Below, piece after piece: positions 40,358 to 48,289 of a DNA stretch of 55,670 bases. The notes below the pieces were generated by a model. It did not search any database, had not been told where the DNA came from, and worked only from the letters and a program-made list of their open reading frames with translations. Origin of the DNA: Actinobacteria bacterium UBA6100 (GTDB lineage: Bacteria; Actinomycetota; Coriobacteriia; Anaerosomatales; Anaerosomataceae); assembly GCA_002423585.1 (NCBI GenBank), contig DIWS01000007.1:8986-64655 (forward strand), read 5' to 3'. Within the stretch, counting starts at the first letter, position 1, and each line of letters opens with the position of its first letter. Position numbers and translations under genes: made by a program.

Positions 40358-42001
40358 GTGTTCTGCAACCAGTGCGAACAGGCGAACAAGGGAGTGGGGT
40401 GCACCACCGTCGGCGTGTGCGGCAAGACGCCGGAGGTGGCGGCACTCCAGGACCTGCTGATCCACCAGCTCAAGGGCATCTCGGCCATCGCGGTCGCGGG
40501 TGCGAAGGTCGGCGTCGTCGACGACGTGGCTGACGAGTACGTCACGGGCGGCCTCTTCACCACCATCACCAACGTGGACTTCGACGCCGAGCACCTCGCG
40601 GGTCTGATCCGTCGCGGCGCCGAGGTCAAGAGCGCGGTCCGCGCGAAGGTCGAGGCTGCCGGTGGCGTCGTGCCGGCCGAGGATCCGGCAGTGGCGTTCG
40701 AGCCGGCTTCGGCGCTCGAGGAGCTCATCGTGCAAGGCGAGGGGGTCGGCATCTTCAGCGACCAGAGCCGTGACGAGAACATCCAGGCGCTCCAACAGAC
40801 GTCGGTCTACGGCCTCAAGGGCATCGCGGCCTACGCCGACCACGCTCGCATCCTCGGCCATACCGACCCGGTGGTCTACGCCTTCGAGCACGAACTGCTC
40901 GCAGCTCTCTCCGACAAGAGCATCGATCTCAACGGTTGGGTGGCCCTCGCGCTCAAGACCGGTGAGGTCAACCTGCGCGTCATGGAGTTGCTCGACGCCG
41001 CCAACACAGGCGCGTACGGCCACCCGGTACCCACGAGCGTGCCGCTCGGCCATCGGCCCAACAAGGCCATCGTCGTCTCCGGTCACGACCTCAAGGACAT
41101 CAAGGAACTCCTCGAGCAGACCGAGGGCCTGGGCATCGACATCTACACGCACGGCGAGATGCTGCCGGCGCACGGCTATCCCGAGCTCAAGAAGCACAGT
41201 CACTTCTACGGCCACTACGGCACCGCGTGGCAGAACCAGCGCAAGGAGTTCGACGAGTTCCCGGGCGCCATCCTCATGACCACCAACTGCATACAGCTCC
41301 CCAGGGACACGTACGCCGAGAACATCTTCACCACCGGTCGAGTGGCGCATCCGAAGGCGGTGCATGTCGAGAACGGCGACTTCAGGGCGGTCATCGACCG
41401 CGCGCTCGCGCTTCCCGGCTTCACCGATGAGTTCGACGGCGGTTCCGTGATGGTCGGTTTCGGCCGCAACGCCGTGCTCTCGGTGGCGCCCACGGTCATC
41501 GAGGCCGTGAAGAGCGGCGCGATCAGGCACTTCTTCCTCGTGGGCGGATGCGACGGCGCCAAGCCGGGCCGCAGCTACTACACCGACTTCGTGGACCAGG
41601 CCCCGGCTGACACGATCATCCTCACCCTCGCGTGCGGCAAGTTCCGCTTCTTCGACCACCAGCTCGGCGAGATCGGCGGCATCCCGCGCCTGCTCGACGT
41701 GGGCCAGTGCAACGACGCCTACTCGGCCATCAAGATCGCGGTCGCGCTCGCCGACGCGTTCGAGGTGGGCGTGAACGAACTACCGCTTTCGATGATCCTG
41801 TCCTGGTACGAGCAGAAGGCCGTGGCGATCCTTCTCACGCTGCTCCACCTCGGCATCACCGATATACGGCTCGGGCCCACACTCCCGGCGTTCATCACCC
41901 CCGCAGTGCTGCAGGTGCTCGTAGACACCTTCGACATCAAGCCGATCGCGGCCACCGCGCAGGAGGACCTCGACGCCATCCTCGGCGAGAGTGCGGCGTA
42001 A
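40358..42001 (+). CDS. hcp: hybrid cluster protein (hydroxylamine reductase), class 1
   Basis: A 547-residue enzyme with a [4Fe-4S] and a hybrid Fe-S-O cluster; it reduces NO to N2O and can reduce hydroxylamine. The N-terminal motif C-x2-C-x8-C-x5-C is that of class 1 proteins from anaerobes. All hybrid-cluster ligands seem present: His in SGHDL, Glu in THGEM, Cys in TTNCIQL, persulfide Cys in GGCDGAK, Cys in LACGKF, Cys in GQCNDA and Glu in SWYEQKA. The GTG at 40358 is preferred over GTG 40349 and ATG 40352, as GGGAG is eight bases upstream and family members begin MFC. It lies 57 bases after the ferredoxin gene. Confidence 0.96.
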   Translation: MFCNQCEQANKGVGCTTVGVCGKTPEVAALQDLLIHQLKGISAIAVAGAKVGVVDDVADEYVTGGLFTTITNVDFDAEHLAGLIRRGAEVKSAVRAKVEAAGGVVPAEDPAVAFEPASALEELIVQGEGVGIFSDQSRDENIQALQQTSVYGLKGIAAYADHARILGHTDPVVYAFEHELLAALSDKSIDLNGWVALALKTGEVNLRVMELLDAANTGAYGHPVPTSVPLGHRPNKAIVVSGHDLKDIKELLEQTEGLGIDIYTHGEMLPAHGYPELKKHSHFYGHYGTAWQNQRKEFDEFPGAILMTTNCIQLPRDTYAENIFTTGRVAHPKAVHVENGDFRAVIDRALALPGFTDEFDGGSVMVGFGRNAVLSVAPTVIEAVKSGAIRHFFLVGGCDGAKPGRSYYTDFVDQAPADTIILTLACGKFRFFDHQLGEIGGIPRLLDVGQCNDAYSAIKIAVALADAFEVGVNELPLSMILSWYEQKAVAILLTLLHLGITDIRLGPTLPAFITPAVLQVLVDTFDIKPIAATAQEDLDAILGESAA

Positions 42002-42003
42002 GC

Positions 42004-42306
42004 ATGAGTCCGACGCTCAAGCGCATCGTGATCGGCGCCGGAGTCACGGCGCTCGTGCTGGCCGTGCTCGTGGTCGCGATGTTCGCGTTCGGCAAGCCGA
42101 CGATTCAGCAGGCGCCGTCCTCCGCGGCGGCGCCAGAAGGAGCAGCGAGCGGCGCCCCTGCGGGGAGTTCCGATCCGCTTGCGGTCGAGGTCCCCGGATG
42201 CGTGTGTCACAGCGATGACCCTCAGGTCGTCGAGGCGCATGCGACGTACCGCATGAGCCAGTGCTTCGACTGCCACAGGGATGGCATGCCCGAGATGAGT
42301 GAGTGA
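42004..42306 (+). CDS. small membrane-anchored cytochrome with CXCH and CXXCH motifs
   Basis: A 100-residue protein with one N-terminal membrane helix (about 9-30), an Ala/Ser/Pro linker and a short haem domain. The haem motifs are CVCH (about 66-69, one residue shorter than normal) and CFDCH (about 87-91). A conserved-looking His pair (EAHATYR) may give axial ligands. It follows hcp by two bases, implying coupled expression. It could feed electrons from membrane quinols or accept them in NO metabolism; direct contact with cytoplasmic Hcp is not possible because the haems should be outside. Confidence 0.75.
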   Translation: MSPTLKRIVIGAGVTALVLAVLVVAMFAFGKPTIQQAPSSAAAPEGAASGAPAGSSDPLAVEVPGCVCHSDDPQVVEAHATYRMSQCFDCHRDGMPEMSE

Positions 42307-42330
42307 TCGACCGCTGAAGATGATCCGTTC

Positions 42331-42361
42331 GATACCCCGCGGCCCACGGTCGCGGGGTATC
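42331..42361 (+). terminator. hairpin after the hcp operon
   Basis: Perfect 11-base-pair stem GATACCCCGCG/CGCGGGGTATC with nine-base loop, no T tract; probably a terminator or mRNA-stabilising hairpin. Confidence 0.6.
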
Positions 42362-42502
42362 GTCGTCACACGGAGATGAGCAGCCGCTTCGGAGGCCGGT
42401 CCGATCCGCACATCCCCCATGGCGCGGCCATCCTGTACTTCTCGGTCGTCCGGCGCACGGTGTTCGAGTCCGTCGTGTCGTCGGAGAAGTGACCGCCTGC
42501 GG

Positions 42503-42508
42503 TATGAT
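42503..42508 (+). promoter_or_regulatory. candidate -10 before the M28 peptidase gene
   Basis: TATGAT lies 44 bases before the ATG. There is no good -35 hexamer at the proper distance. Confidence 0.35.
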
Positions 42509-42551
42509 GAAGCGCACACGCGCTGTCTCACCATGAGGTCCGGGAGGCCCG

Positions 42552-44429
42552 ATGTCTGAGGTCATGGAACACATCCGGCAGCTGGCCGAAGTGATCGGTC
42601 CGCGTCCTGCGGCGACCGACGCCGAGGTGAACGCCGCGGACTACATCGAGGACGTCTTCCGCGCCCGGGGCCTTGAGGTCGAGCGCCAGGAGTTCGACGC
42701 CCTGAGGACCGCGTCGTGGGCGTTCGTCGCATGCCACTTGCTCACGCTGGTCGCGGTCGCGCTCACCTTCTGGCTCCCGATCGTGGCGCTCGTGCCGGCG
42801 GTGGCGGCGGCCGTGCTGCTGTGGCTCGAGCTCGACACGCGCGGAGTCCTCTCTCGCGTGATGCCGAAGGGTCCGAGCCAGAACATCATCGCGCGCCACG
42901 TCCCCCGGCAGCGCAGGGGGGAGCGTCTCAAGCGTGTCGTGATCATCGCGCACTACGACTCCGCGAAGCCCTCGTTGGCCTTCAGCCCAAGCGTCGTGAA
43001 GAACCGCGGGATCGTGCTCACGGTCAGCATGGTGATGACCGCACTTGTGCCGGTCGTCGTTCTCGTGGCCGCGATGCCGTTTGCCGAGGAGTGGAAGCCC
43101 TGGACGGGCTTCGCTGCGCTCGCCGCGGGCATCGGGCTCGTCGTCCCGCTGTTCATCGCGCTTCATCGAGAGCTGTTCATGCATGCCACCGACGGTGCCA
43201 ACGGCAACGCTTCCGGCGTCGCCGCCATGCTCGCGGTCATGGAGGCGACGGTCCCCGAGCCTGATGAAGCGCAGCCCCGCGAGCGCTCGTACCGTCGAGG
43301 CATCGAGGCGGCGTACGACGCCGGTGTCGCGCCCGACGACGCGCTGCTGGAGTACCGACCCGCCGGTGAGAGCCCCGCGCCGGTGGCCGAAGACGCGCCA
43401 CTCGGCGGATTCGGCGACGTGGAATGGGAGACGGGCCGTCTCGCGCCCGTTGCGCCGGAGCTTCCCGCGCCGGTGAGTGCCCCTGCACCCGAGCGCGCGC
43501 CCGATGTTCGCGAGTCGGGAGACTGGGCCGAGGAGGCCGGTGTGGGCCCGCTGTGGGAGGAGCCGCAGGAGCGACCCCGGCCGGTGACCGCCGCCCCCGA
43601 CATGCGCCCGGCCCCGCGTCCCGCGCCCGCACCGGTGCCTGCACGCTGGGAGGCTACTCCCCTGTCCATCTCCGAGCCCGACGAGGACCTCGTCGAGGGC
43701 CAGGAGCGCCTGTCTTTCGAGCCGTCCTCACCGGAGGAGCCCGGGACGTCCGCCGATGATGACAAGCACGGCGCACACGGCATCAGCGCGTGGCTCGGCA
43801 TCGGTCGTGGCTTCGACGTTCGCAAGGCCGGCAAGAAGATCGGGAGCTGGGACAATATCGACGATGATGATGAGTTCGGCTTCAAGGCAGGGACCGCGGG
43901 TGAGGTCGAGCCTCTCGAGGACCACGAGACCGCGGATGCGGCGGCTCGCATCCGGCGCCGCGTCACCGAGAACGTGGATCGCGCGCTCGTGGAGAAGGAG
44001 ATCTGGTTCGTCGCGACGGGCGCCGACGAGGCGGGGATGTCGGGCGTGCGCGCGCTGCTCAAGGCGAACGCCGACGACCTGACCGACGCCCTCATCATCA
44101 ACATCGAGAACGTGGGTTCCGGCGCGGTCGCGTATGTGACCGAAGAAGGCGCGATGCGCACCTACCGGGCCGATCGCCGACTGGTCACGCAGGCGAAGCG
44201 GACCGTGCGTGAGAACGGCCTCCCGGTGAAGGGCCGTACCGGTAAGCGGTTCGAGACAAGCGCCACGCCGGCGCTAGCCCGTCGGTTCAAGGCGATGAGC
44301 GTCATGGCGTTCGACATCAACGGACGCATCCCGAACTGGCGCTGGCATACGGATACGGCCGAGAACGTGACCGCCTCGACGGTCGAGCAGGCGGTGTCCT
44401 TCATCACGGCGCTCGTGCGCGACCTGTAG
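42552..44429 (+). CDS. membrane M28-family metallopeptidase homologue with large insertion
   Basis: A 625-residue protein of the M28 aminopeptidase family. Family pieces are spread out: AHYDS with His134, DGANGNASG with Asp214, a Glu pair position as GADEAGMSG near 491-499 (first Glu replaced by Asp) and WHTDTAEN with His599. Membrane helices lie at about 54-91 (two) and 152-205 (two). Between Asp214 and the 490s there is an insertion of roughly 245 residues, rich in Pro, Glu and Ala and probably disordered. Catalysis is uncertain because of the Glu-to-Asp change. GGAGGC precedes the ATG. The downstream diguanylate cyclase gene is 41 bases away. Confidence 0.8.
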   Translation: MSEVMEHIRQLAEVIGPRPAATDAEVNAADYIEDVFRARGLEVERQEFDALRTASWAFVACHLLTLVAVALTFWLPIVALVPAVAAAVLLWLELDTRGVLSRVMPKGPSQNIIARHVPRQRRGERLKRVVIIAHYDSAKPSLAFSPSVVKNRGIVLTVSMVMTALVPVVVLVAAMPFAEEWKPWTGFAALAAGIGLVVPLFIALHRELFMHATDGANGNASGVAAMLAVMEATVPEPDEAQPRERSYRRGIEAAYDAGVAPDDALLEYRPAGESPAPVAEDAPLGGFGDVEWETGRLAPVAPELPAPVSAPAPERAPDVRESGDWAEEAGVGPLWEEPQERPRPVTAAPDMRPAPRPAPAPVPARWEATPLSISEPDEDLVEGQERLSFEPSSPEEPGTSADDDKHGAHGISAWLGIGRGFDVRKAGKKIGSWDNIDDDDEFGFKAGTAGEVEPLEDHETADAAARIRRRVTENVDRALVEKEIWFVATGADEAGMSGVRALLKANADDLTDALIINIENVGSGAVAYVTEEGAMRTYRADRRLVTQAKRTVRENGLPVKGRTGKRFETSATPALARRFKAMSVMAFDINGRIPNWRWHTDTAENVTASTVEQAVSFITALVRDL

Positions 44430-44470
44430 CGCGGCCGCCGCACCGCACCCGCAACACCCGGAGGCAGTGG

Positions 44471-45715
44471 GTGAACCAGAGCAGGCTTGCAAAGACACTC
44501 GCTCGGACCGCTGTGGTCTCATGGCGCGACGAGCCGACGCAGTATGACATCGAGGCGCTGCGCGGGAACATGCAGCGCGTAGGGCTGGTCATCCGCGTGA
44601 GGTGGGCGATCGTCGCGATGCTCGCCGGTTACTCGGTCATCGCGGCGTCTGTGTACGGCATATCCACCGACCTGGATGTGCTGGCCAAGAACATGACCAT
44701 CCCCGCGATCGCGCTCATCTTCGTGGTCATGTACAACGGCTTCTACCAGATCGTGTTCCGGAAGGTCGCCAACCTCGCGTTTCTCAATCAGGCGCAGCTG
44801 CTGTTCGACACGATCGTCGTGACGGTGCTCGTCTACTACAGCGGCGGCGTGTACTCCTGGTTCGCGTCCATGTACCTCCTGTTCATCTTAGAGTCGGCCT
44901 TCATCCTGACGCGCCGTTCCCAGGTCTGGGCGCTGGTCGCCACATCGTCGGTTCTGTACGGGGCGGTCCTCTTCGGCGAGTACTTCGGCTGGCTCCCCCA
45001 TGTCGATCTGCCGTTCGTGGCCAACGAGCTCCATGCGAACATCACGTACGTGCTGGTGCGCTACTTCTGGAAGGTGACGCTGTTTGCCGGCGCGGCGCTC
45101 ATCGGCATGCTCATGATGAAGTCAATTCGCGTGCGCGAGCGCGAGCTGCGCGAGAGCTCGTTCGTCGACGAGCTCACGGGGCTGTTCAATCGCCCGTACT
45201 TCCAGCGCGTGCTTTCGATCGAGCTCGAGCGTGCCCGTCGTAACGACCGCGGGGTGGCGCTCATCCTCGCCGACATCGACGGCCTCGGCGAGGTCAACCG
45301 AACGTTCGGCGTCGAGGTGGGCGACCAGCTGCTCGGCGCGATCGGGGAGCACCTACGACGTATCGGCGATACCGACCCCGAGGACTGGGCGCGCAGTGTG
45401 GACATCGCGTGTCGCTTCGGCGGTGAGGAGTTCGCCCTGATCGTCCCGGAGCTCGGAAGGAACGACGGATCGCGCGTCACGCTCGGCGAACGGGCGCTTG
45501 CCGACGCCGAGGCGTTCCGCGCGGCGGTGGCGGGTACGCGAGCGAGCGGCGTGGGCGTGACCGTGAGCGTCGGCGTGGCGATCGGTCCGCGGGACGGGGA
45601 GTCCCCCGACGCGCTCATCGACGCGGCCGACCGCATGCTCGCCCTTGCGGTATCCGATGGTGGCAACGCCGTGCGCGCGGCCTGGGTCGTCAACGCGCCG
45701 CCCGACGATGAGTGA
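44471..45715 (+). CDS. membrane diguanylate cyclase (GGDEF)
   Basis: A 414-residue protein with six predicted membrane helices (about 38-220), an alpha-helical linker and a GGDEF domain (about 240-405). The active-site loop reads GGEEF near 317, which is compatible with making cyclic di-GMP; there is no EAL domain. The GTG has GGAGG six bases upstream. The stop overlaps the DUF1461 gene by eight bases. Confidence 0.92.
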   Translation: MNQSRLAKTLARTAVVSWRDEPTQYDIEALRGNMQRVGLVIRVRWAIVAMLAGYSVIAASVYGISTDLDVLAKNMTIPAIALIFVVMYNGFYQIVFRKVANLAFLNQAQLLFDTIVVTVLVYYSGGVYSWFASMYLLFILESAFILTRRSQVWALVATSSVLYGAVLFGEYFGWLPHVDLPFVANELHANITYVLVRYFWKVTLFAGAALIGMLMMKSIRVRERELRESSFVDELTGLFNRPYFQRVLSIELERARRNDRGVALILADIDGLGEVNRTFGVEVGDQLLGAIGEHLRRIGDTDPEDWARSVDIACRFGGEEFALIVPELGRNDGSRVTLGERALADAEAFRAAVAGTRASGVGVTVSVGVAIGPRDGESPDALIDAADRMLALAVSDGGNAVRAAWVVNAPPDDE

Positions 45716-46385
45716 CGGTCTGCGGCGCGCCGTCCGGTATCTCGAGGTGGTCGCCGCCTCGGGCGTGATCGCGATGACCGTCATCGGGATGACCGTGATG
45801 CCGCTGCTCACTCCGCAGTACGTGAGCTGGCGTGTCGCCGCCGGCGACTCTGCCCGGTTGACGGGCCTCGGGCACGAGGTGACGCTCCAGGCCGCCGAGT
45901 CGGTCCGGCTGTTCGTCGTGGACGCCGATGCGCCGGCACTTCCCGCCGAGATCGACGGCGTGGCCGCCTTCGACGAGGCGGCCGTCTCTCACCTGATCGA
46001 CGTCCGGGAGGTGGTCATCGGGGCGCGGCGGATGACGATCATCCTCTGCATCGCGTGCCTGGCGTGGATCTTCGCCCGGGGCCGCTCTGCGCGAGGCAGG
46101 GAGCTCGTGCGGTCCGCCCTCCGCTCCGCCGCGTGGTTCCTCGTGGTCGGGCTCGCCGCCGCAACGGTGGTAGGGGCCACCAGCTTCGGCGTGCTCTTCA
46201 CCTGGTTCCACGGGCTGTTCTTCGATCCCGGGACGTGGACGTTCCCCGACGAGGCGCTGCTCATCCGCGTGTTCCCGCTGCCGTTCTGGACCGATGCGGC
46301 CGGCAGCTGGACGGCTCTTGTGCTTGTTTCGGCGGGGCTGCTCTTCATCGTCGGGCGCCGATTACGCTTCACACAGGGTACGTAA
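45708..46385 (+). CDS. DUF1461 (TIGR01906-like) integral membrane protein
   Basis: A 225-residue membrane protein with four membrane helices (about 16-36, 105-125, 137-160 and 195-217). The extracytoplasmic loop contains the family pattern H-L-I-D-V-R (in AVSHLIDVREVVIGAR). Function is not known. It overlaps the diguanylate cyclase gene, so the two are translationally coupled, and no promoter is needed between them. Confidence 0.75.
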   Translation: MSDGLRRAVRYLEVVAASGVIAMTVIGMTVMPLLTPQYVSWRVAAGDSARLTGLGHEVTLQAAESVRLFVVDADAPALPAEIDGVAAFDEAAVSHLIDVREVVIGARRMTIILCIACLAWIFARGRSARGRELVRSALRSAAWFLVVGLAAATVVGATSFGVLFTWFHGLFFDPGTWTFPDEALLIRVFPLPFWTDAAGSWTALVLVSAGLLFIVGRRLRFTQGT

Positions 46386-46395
46386 AGTGTATAGT
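46368..46395 (+). promoter_or_regulatory. promoter of the DUF5679 gene
   Basis: TTCACA (46368-46373) and TATAGT (46390-46395) with a 16-base spacer; a small GGAGCG-CGA-CGCTCC hairpin follows in the leader at about 46402-46416. Confidence 0.55.
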
Positions 46396-46475
46396 TGCTT
46401 CGGAGCGCGACGCTCCGGGAGGAATTCCGCTCCCCGCGGGGGGGCGATATTCGACGGACTCGAGGAGGTAGGCGC

Positions 46476-46622
46476 ATGGCAGCCAAGGAAGGTTATTGCG
46501 TCAAGTGCAAGGCCAAGCGTGAGATCAAGGACGCCAAGGAGATCACGATGAAGAACGGCCGTCCGGCCACGCAGGGCCTGTGCCCCGAGTGCGGGACGAA
46601 GATCTTCAAGATCGGCAAGTAG
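46476..46622 (+). CDS. DUF5679 zinc-ribbon protein
   Basis: A 48-residue basic protein with CVKC and CPEC knuckles (residues 8-11 and 36-39) separated by KAKREIKDAKEITMKNGRP-like residues, a DUF5679 hallmark. Function is unknown; the size and basic charge suggest nucleic acid or ribosome binding. AGGAGGT lies six bases before the ATG, and own promoter and terminator frame it, indicating a strongly expressed single gene. Confidence 0.85.
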   Translation: MAAKEGYCVKCKAKREIKDAKEITMKNGRPATQGLCPECGTKIFKIGK

Positions 46623-46644
46623 CCGGTCTTCGGTCTGCGTGCGT

Positions 46645-46678
46645 GACGGGCACCCACACGGGTGCCCGTCTTCGTTTT
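46645..46678 (+). terminator. rho-independent terminator after DUF5679
   Basis: Stem GACGGGCACCC/GGGTGCCCGTC, loop ACAC, followed by TTCGTTTT. Confidence 0.92.
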
Positions 46679-46730
46679 CCGGGGGACCGCCGATCGCACG
46701 GGCGTGAATGCTGTCCGCTGGCGTACGATG

Positions 46731-46759
46731 TTGACGGTGCACATGGCCAGGAGTAGCCT
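46731..46759 (+). promoter_or_regulatory. promoter of the trk operon
   Basis: TTGACG (46731-46736) and TAGCCT (46754-46759) with a 17-base spacer. A GGCCGG/CCGGCC hairpin is in the 60-base leader before the first trkA ATG; the leader is too short for a c-di-AMP ydaO-type riboswitch. Confidence 0.6.
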
Positions 46760-46822
46760 CGTGCATTGTTGCTTCGGCGGGCCGGGGAAGATCCGGCCGG
46801 GGACAAGGGCGGTCGTCAAGCG

Positions 46823-47464
46823 ATGAACATCGTTGTCGTCGGGTGCGGACGTGTCGGCTCTCAGCTCGCCACCATGCTCTCGGTCGAAGGCCATAACGTG
46901 GTCGTGATCGATCGCGACGAGTCGGCCTTCCGCCGGCTGGGCGGCACCTTCAACGGTGTCACCATCGTCGGCCTCGGCTTCGACGAAGAGGTCCTGGAAG
47001 AGGCTGGCATCCGCGAAGCGGACGCCTTCGCCGCCACGACGGACCTCGACAACACCAACCTCATGGCTGCCGAAGTGGCGCGCAAGATCTTTGGCGTGAA
47101 GCACGTGGTGGCGCGCCTCTACAACCCCGTGCGGGAGCGCACCTACCAGCTCCTCGATCTCGACTACGTCTGCGGCACCACGCTGGTGGCGGAGTCGCTG
47201 ATGGAGAAGATCATGTCCGGCCACGGGCATCACCTCAACGCGATCGATGACATCGAGGTGATCGAGTTCAAGGCCGGAGCGGCGCTCGAGGGTGTGCGCG
47301 TCGACGGGGCCGAGATGGCCCGCCGATTCCGCATCTTCACTGTGGTCCGCGGGCGTGTGGCGTACGTGCCCGAGCCCGATATGGTGCTTCACGAGGGCGA
47401 CATCGTCTTCGGGGCGGTCAAGAGCGAGACCTTCCCGAAGATCGAGCGCTACATGGGGGAGTGA
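46823..47464 (+). CDS. trkA: Trk potassium uptake regulatory subunit TrkA (first copy)
   Basis: A 213-residue cytoplasmic gating subunit. The RCK_N Rossmann domain has the dinucleotide motif GCGRVGSQLA (residues 7-16) and an acidic D-R-D-E end of strand two; an RCK_C domain occupies about 135-213. It pairs with TrkH. No strong ribosome site precedes the ATG; longer starts add non-homologous residues. It is three bases from the second trkA. Confidence 0.93.
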   Translation: MNIVVVGCGRVGSQLATMLSVEGHNVVVIDRDESAFRRLGGTFNGVTIVGLGFDEEVLEEAGIREADAFAATTDLDNTNLMAAEVARKIFGVKHVVARLYNPVRERTYQLLDLDYVCGTTLVAESLMEKIMSGHGHHLNAIDDIEVIEFKAGAALEGVRVDGAEMARRFRIFTVVRGRVAYVPEPDMVLHEGDIVFGAVKSETFPKIERYMGE

Positions 47465-47467
47465 GCG

Positions 47468-48133
47468 ATGTACGTCGTGATCAACGGCGGTGGCAAGGTG
47501 GCTTCGTATCTGGCCCGCCAGCTCCTCGACAACGGTCACGCGGTCGCAGTGATCGAGAAGCGTGAGGAGATCGCCCAGAAGCTGATCACCGAGCTTCCCG
47601 GAGAACCGCTGATCATCCACGGCGACGGTTGCGACTCCCTGTATCAGGAGGACGCGGGCGTGAGCCGCGCGGACGTGTTCGTCGCGGCCACCGGCGATGA
47701 CGATGACAACCTCGTGGCCTGCCAGCTCGCCAAGGTCGCCTTCGGCGTACCGCGTGCCGTGGCGCGTGTGAACAACCCCAAGAACGAGCACATCTTCCAC
47801 ACGCTCGGCGTCGAGGCGATATCGTCCACGACGATCATCAGCCGCCTCATCGAGGAGGAGGCCACGGTCGGCGACATCCGCACGCTGATGGCGCTGCGCA
47901 AGGGCAACATGGCGATCGTCGAGATCGAACTGCCTGTCGACCGATGCGTGGTGTGCGGCAAGCAGGTCGCCGAGCTCAATCTGCCGGTCGACTGCCTTAT
48001 CGTGGCGTTGATCCGCGGCGACGATGCGTTGCCGGTCCACGGCGACACGAAGATGGAGCCTGGTGATGTGGTCATCGCCTTCACGAATGTCGCACACGAA
48101 CGTGCCTTGAAGAAAGCATTGACGGGGGCGTAA
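47468..48133 (+). CDS. trkA: Trk potassium uptake regulatory subunit TrkA (second copy)
   Basis: A 221-residue paralogue of its upstream neighbour, with GGGKVASYLA as nucleotide loop (residues 7-16) and an RCK_C domain. It differs by a C-V-V-C-G-K knuckle in the region between the domains (about 158-163) and another Cys 14 residues later, which could bind metal or respond to redox. Two different RCK proteins could form a hetero-octameric ring. The gap to the small membrane-protein gene is six bases. Confidence 0.93.
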   Translation: MYVVINGGGKVASYLARQLLDNGHAVAVIEKREEIAQKLITELPGEPLIIHGDGCDSLYQEDAGVSRADVFVAATGDDDDNLVACQLAKVAFGVPRAVARVNNPKNEHIFHTLGVEAISSTTIISRLIEEEATVGDIRTLMALRKGNMAIVEIELPVDRCVVCGKQVAELNLPVDCLIVALIRGDDALPVHGDTKMEPGDVVIAFTNVAHERALKKALTGA

Positions 48134-48139
48134 CAGCCG

Positions 48140-48289
48140 ATGAAGACGCGTCGGTTCGATGAGCGCGGGCTCACCGATCGCAAGAACTGGCCGAACTACC
48201 TCGGCGGCATTCTGACGGAGACCGGGTTCATCCTCGGCCTGACGGCGCTCGCCTTCCTCATGGCCGTGGTCGCGAAGGCGGTCTTCTAG
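48140..48289 (+). CDS. 49-residue single-helix membrane protein between trkA and trkH
   Basis: The frame opens with ATG seven bases after the trkA stop and ends directly before the trkH ATG (no base between). The N-terminal half is polar and basic (MKTRRFDERGLTDRKNWPNY); residues 23-47 form one membrane helix (TGFILGLTALAFLMAVVAKA). Length and location suggest an accessory subunit of the Trk channel, comparable in idea to small K+-transport subunits such as KdpF, though no similarity is seen. Confidence 0.7.
   Translation: MKTRRFDERGLTDRKNWPNYLGGILTETGFILGLTALAFLMAVVAKAVF

Noticed and set aside
42376..42492. A 38-codon open frame (ATG to TGA) between the hcp operon and the M28 peptidase gene
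   Set aside because: The GGAG directly touches the ATG, the residues show no pattern, and long open frames are common by chance at this GC content.
46760..46822. Possible c-di-AMP (ydaO-type) riboswitch before the trk operon
   Set aside because: The leader after the predicted transcription start is only about 60 bases and has one simple hairpin, far smaller than that riboswitch.
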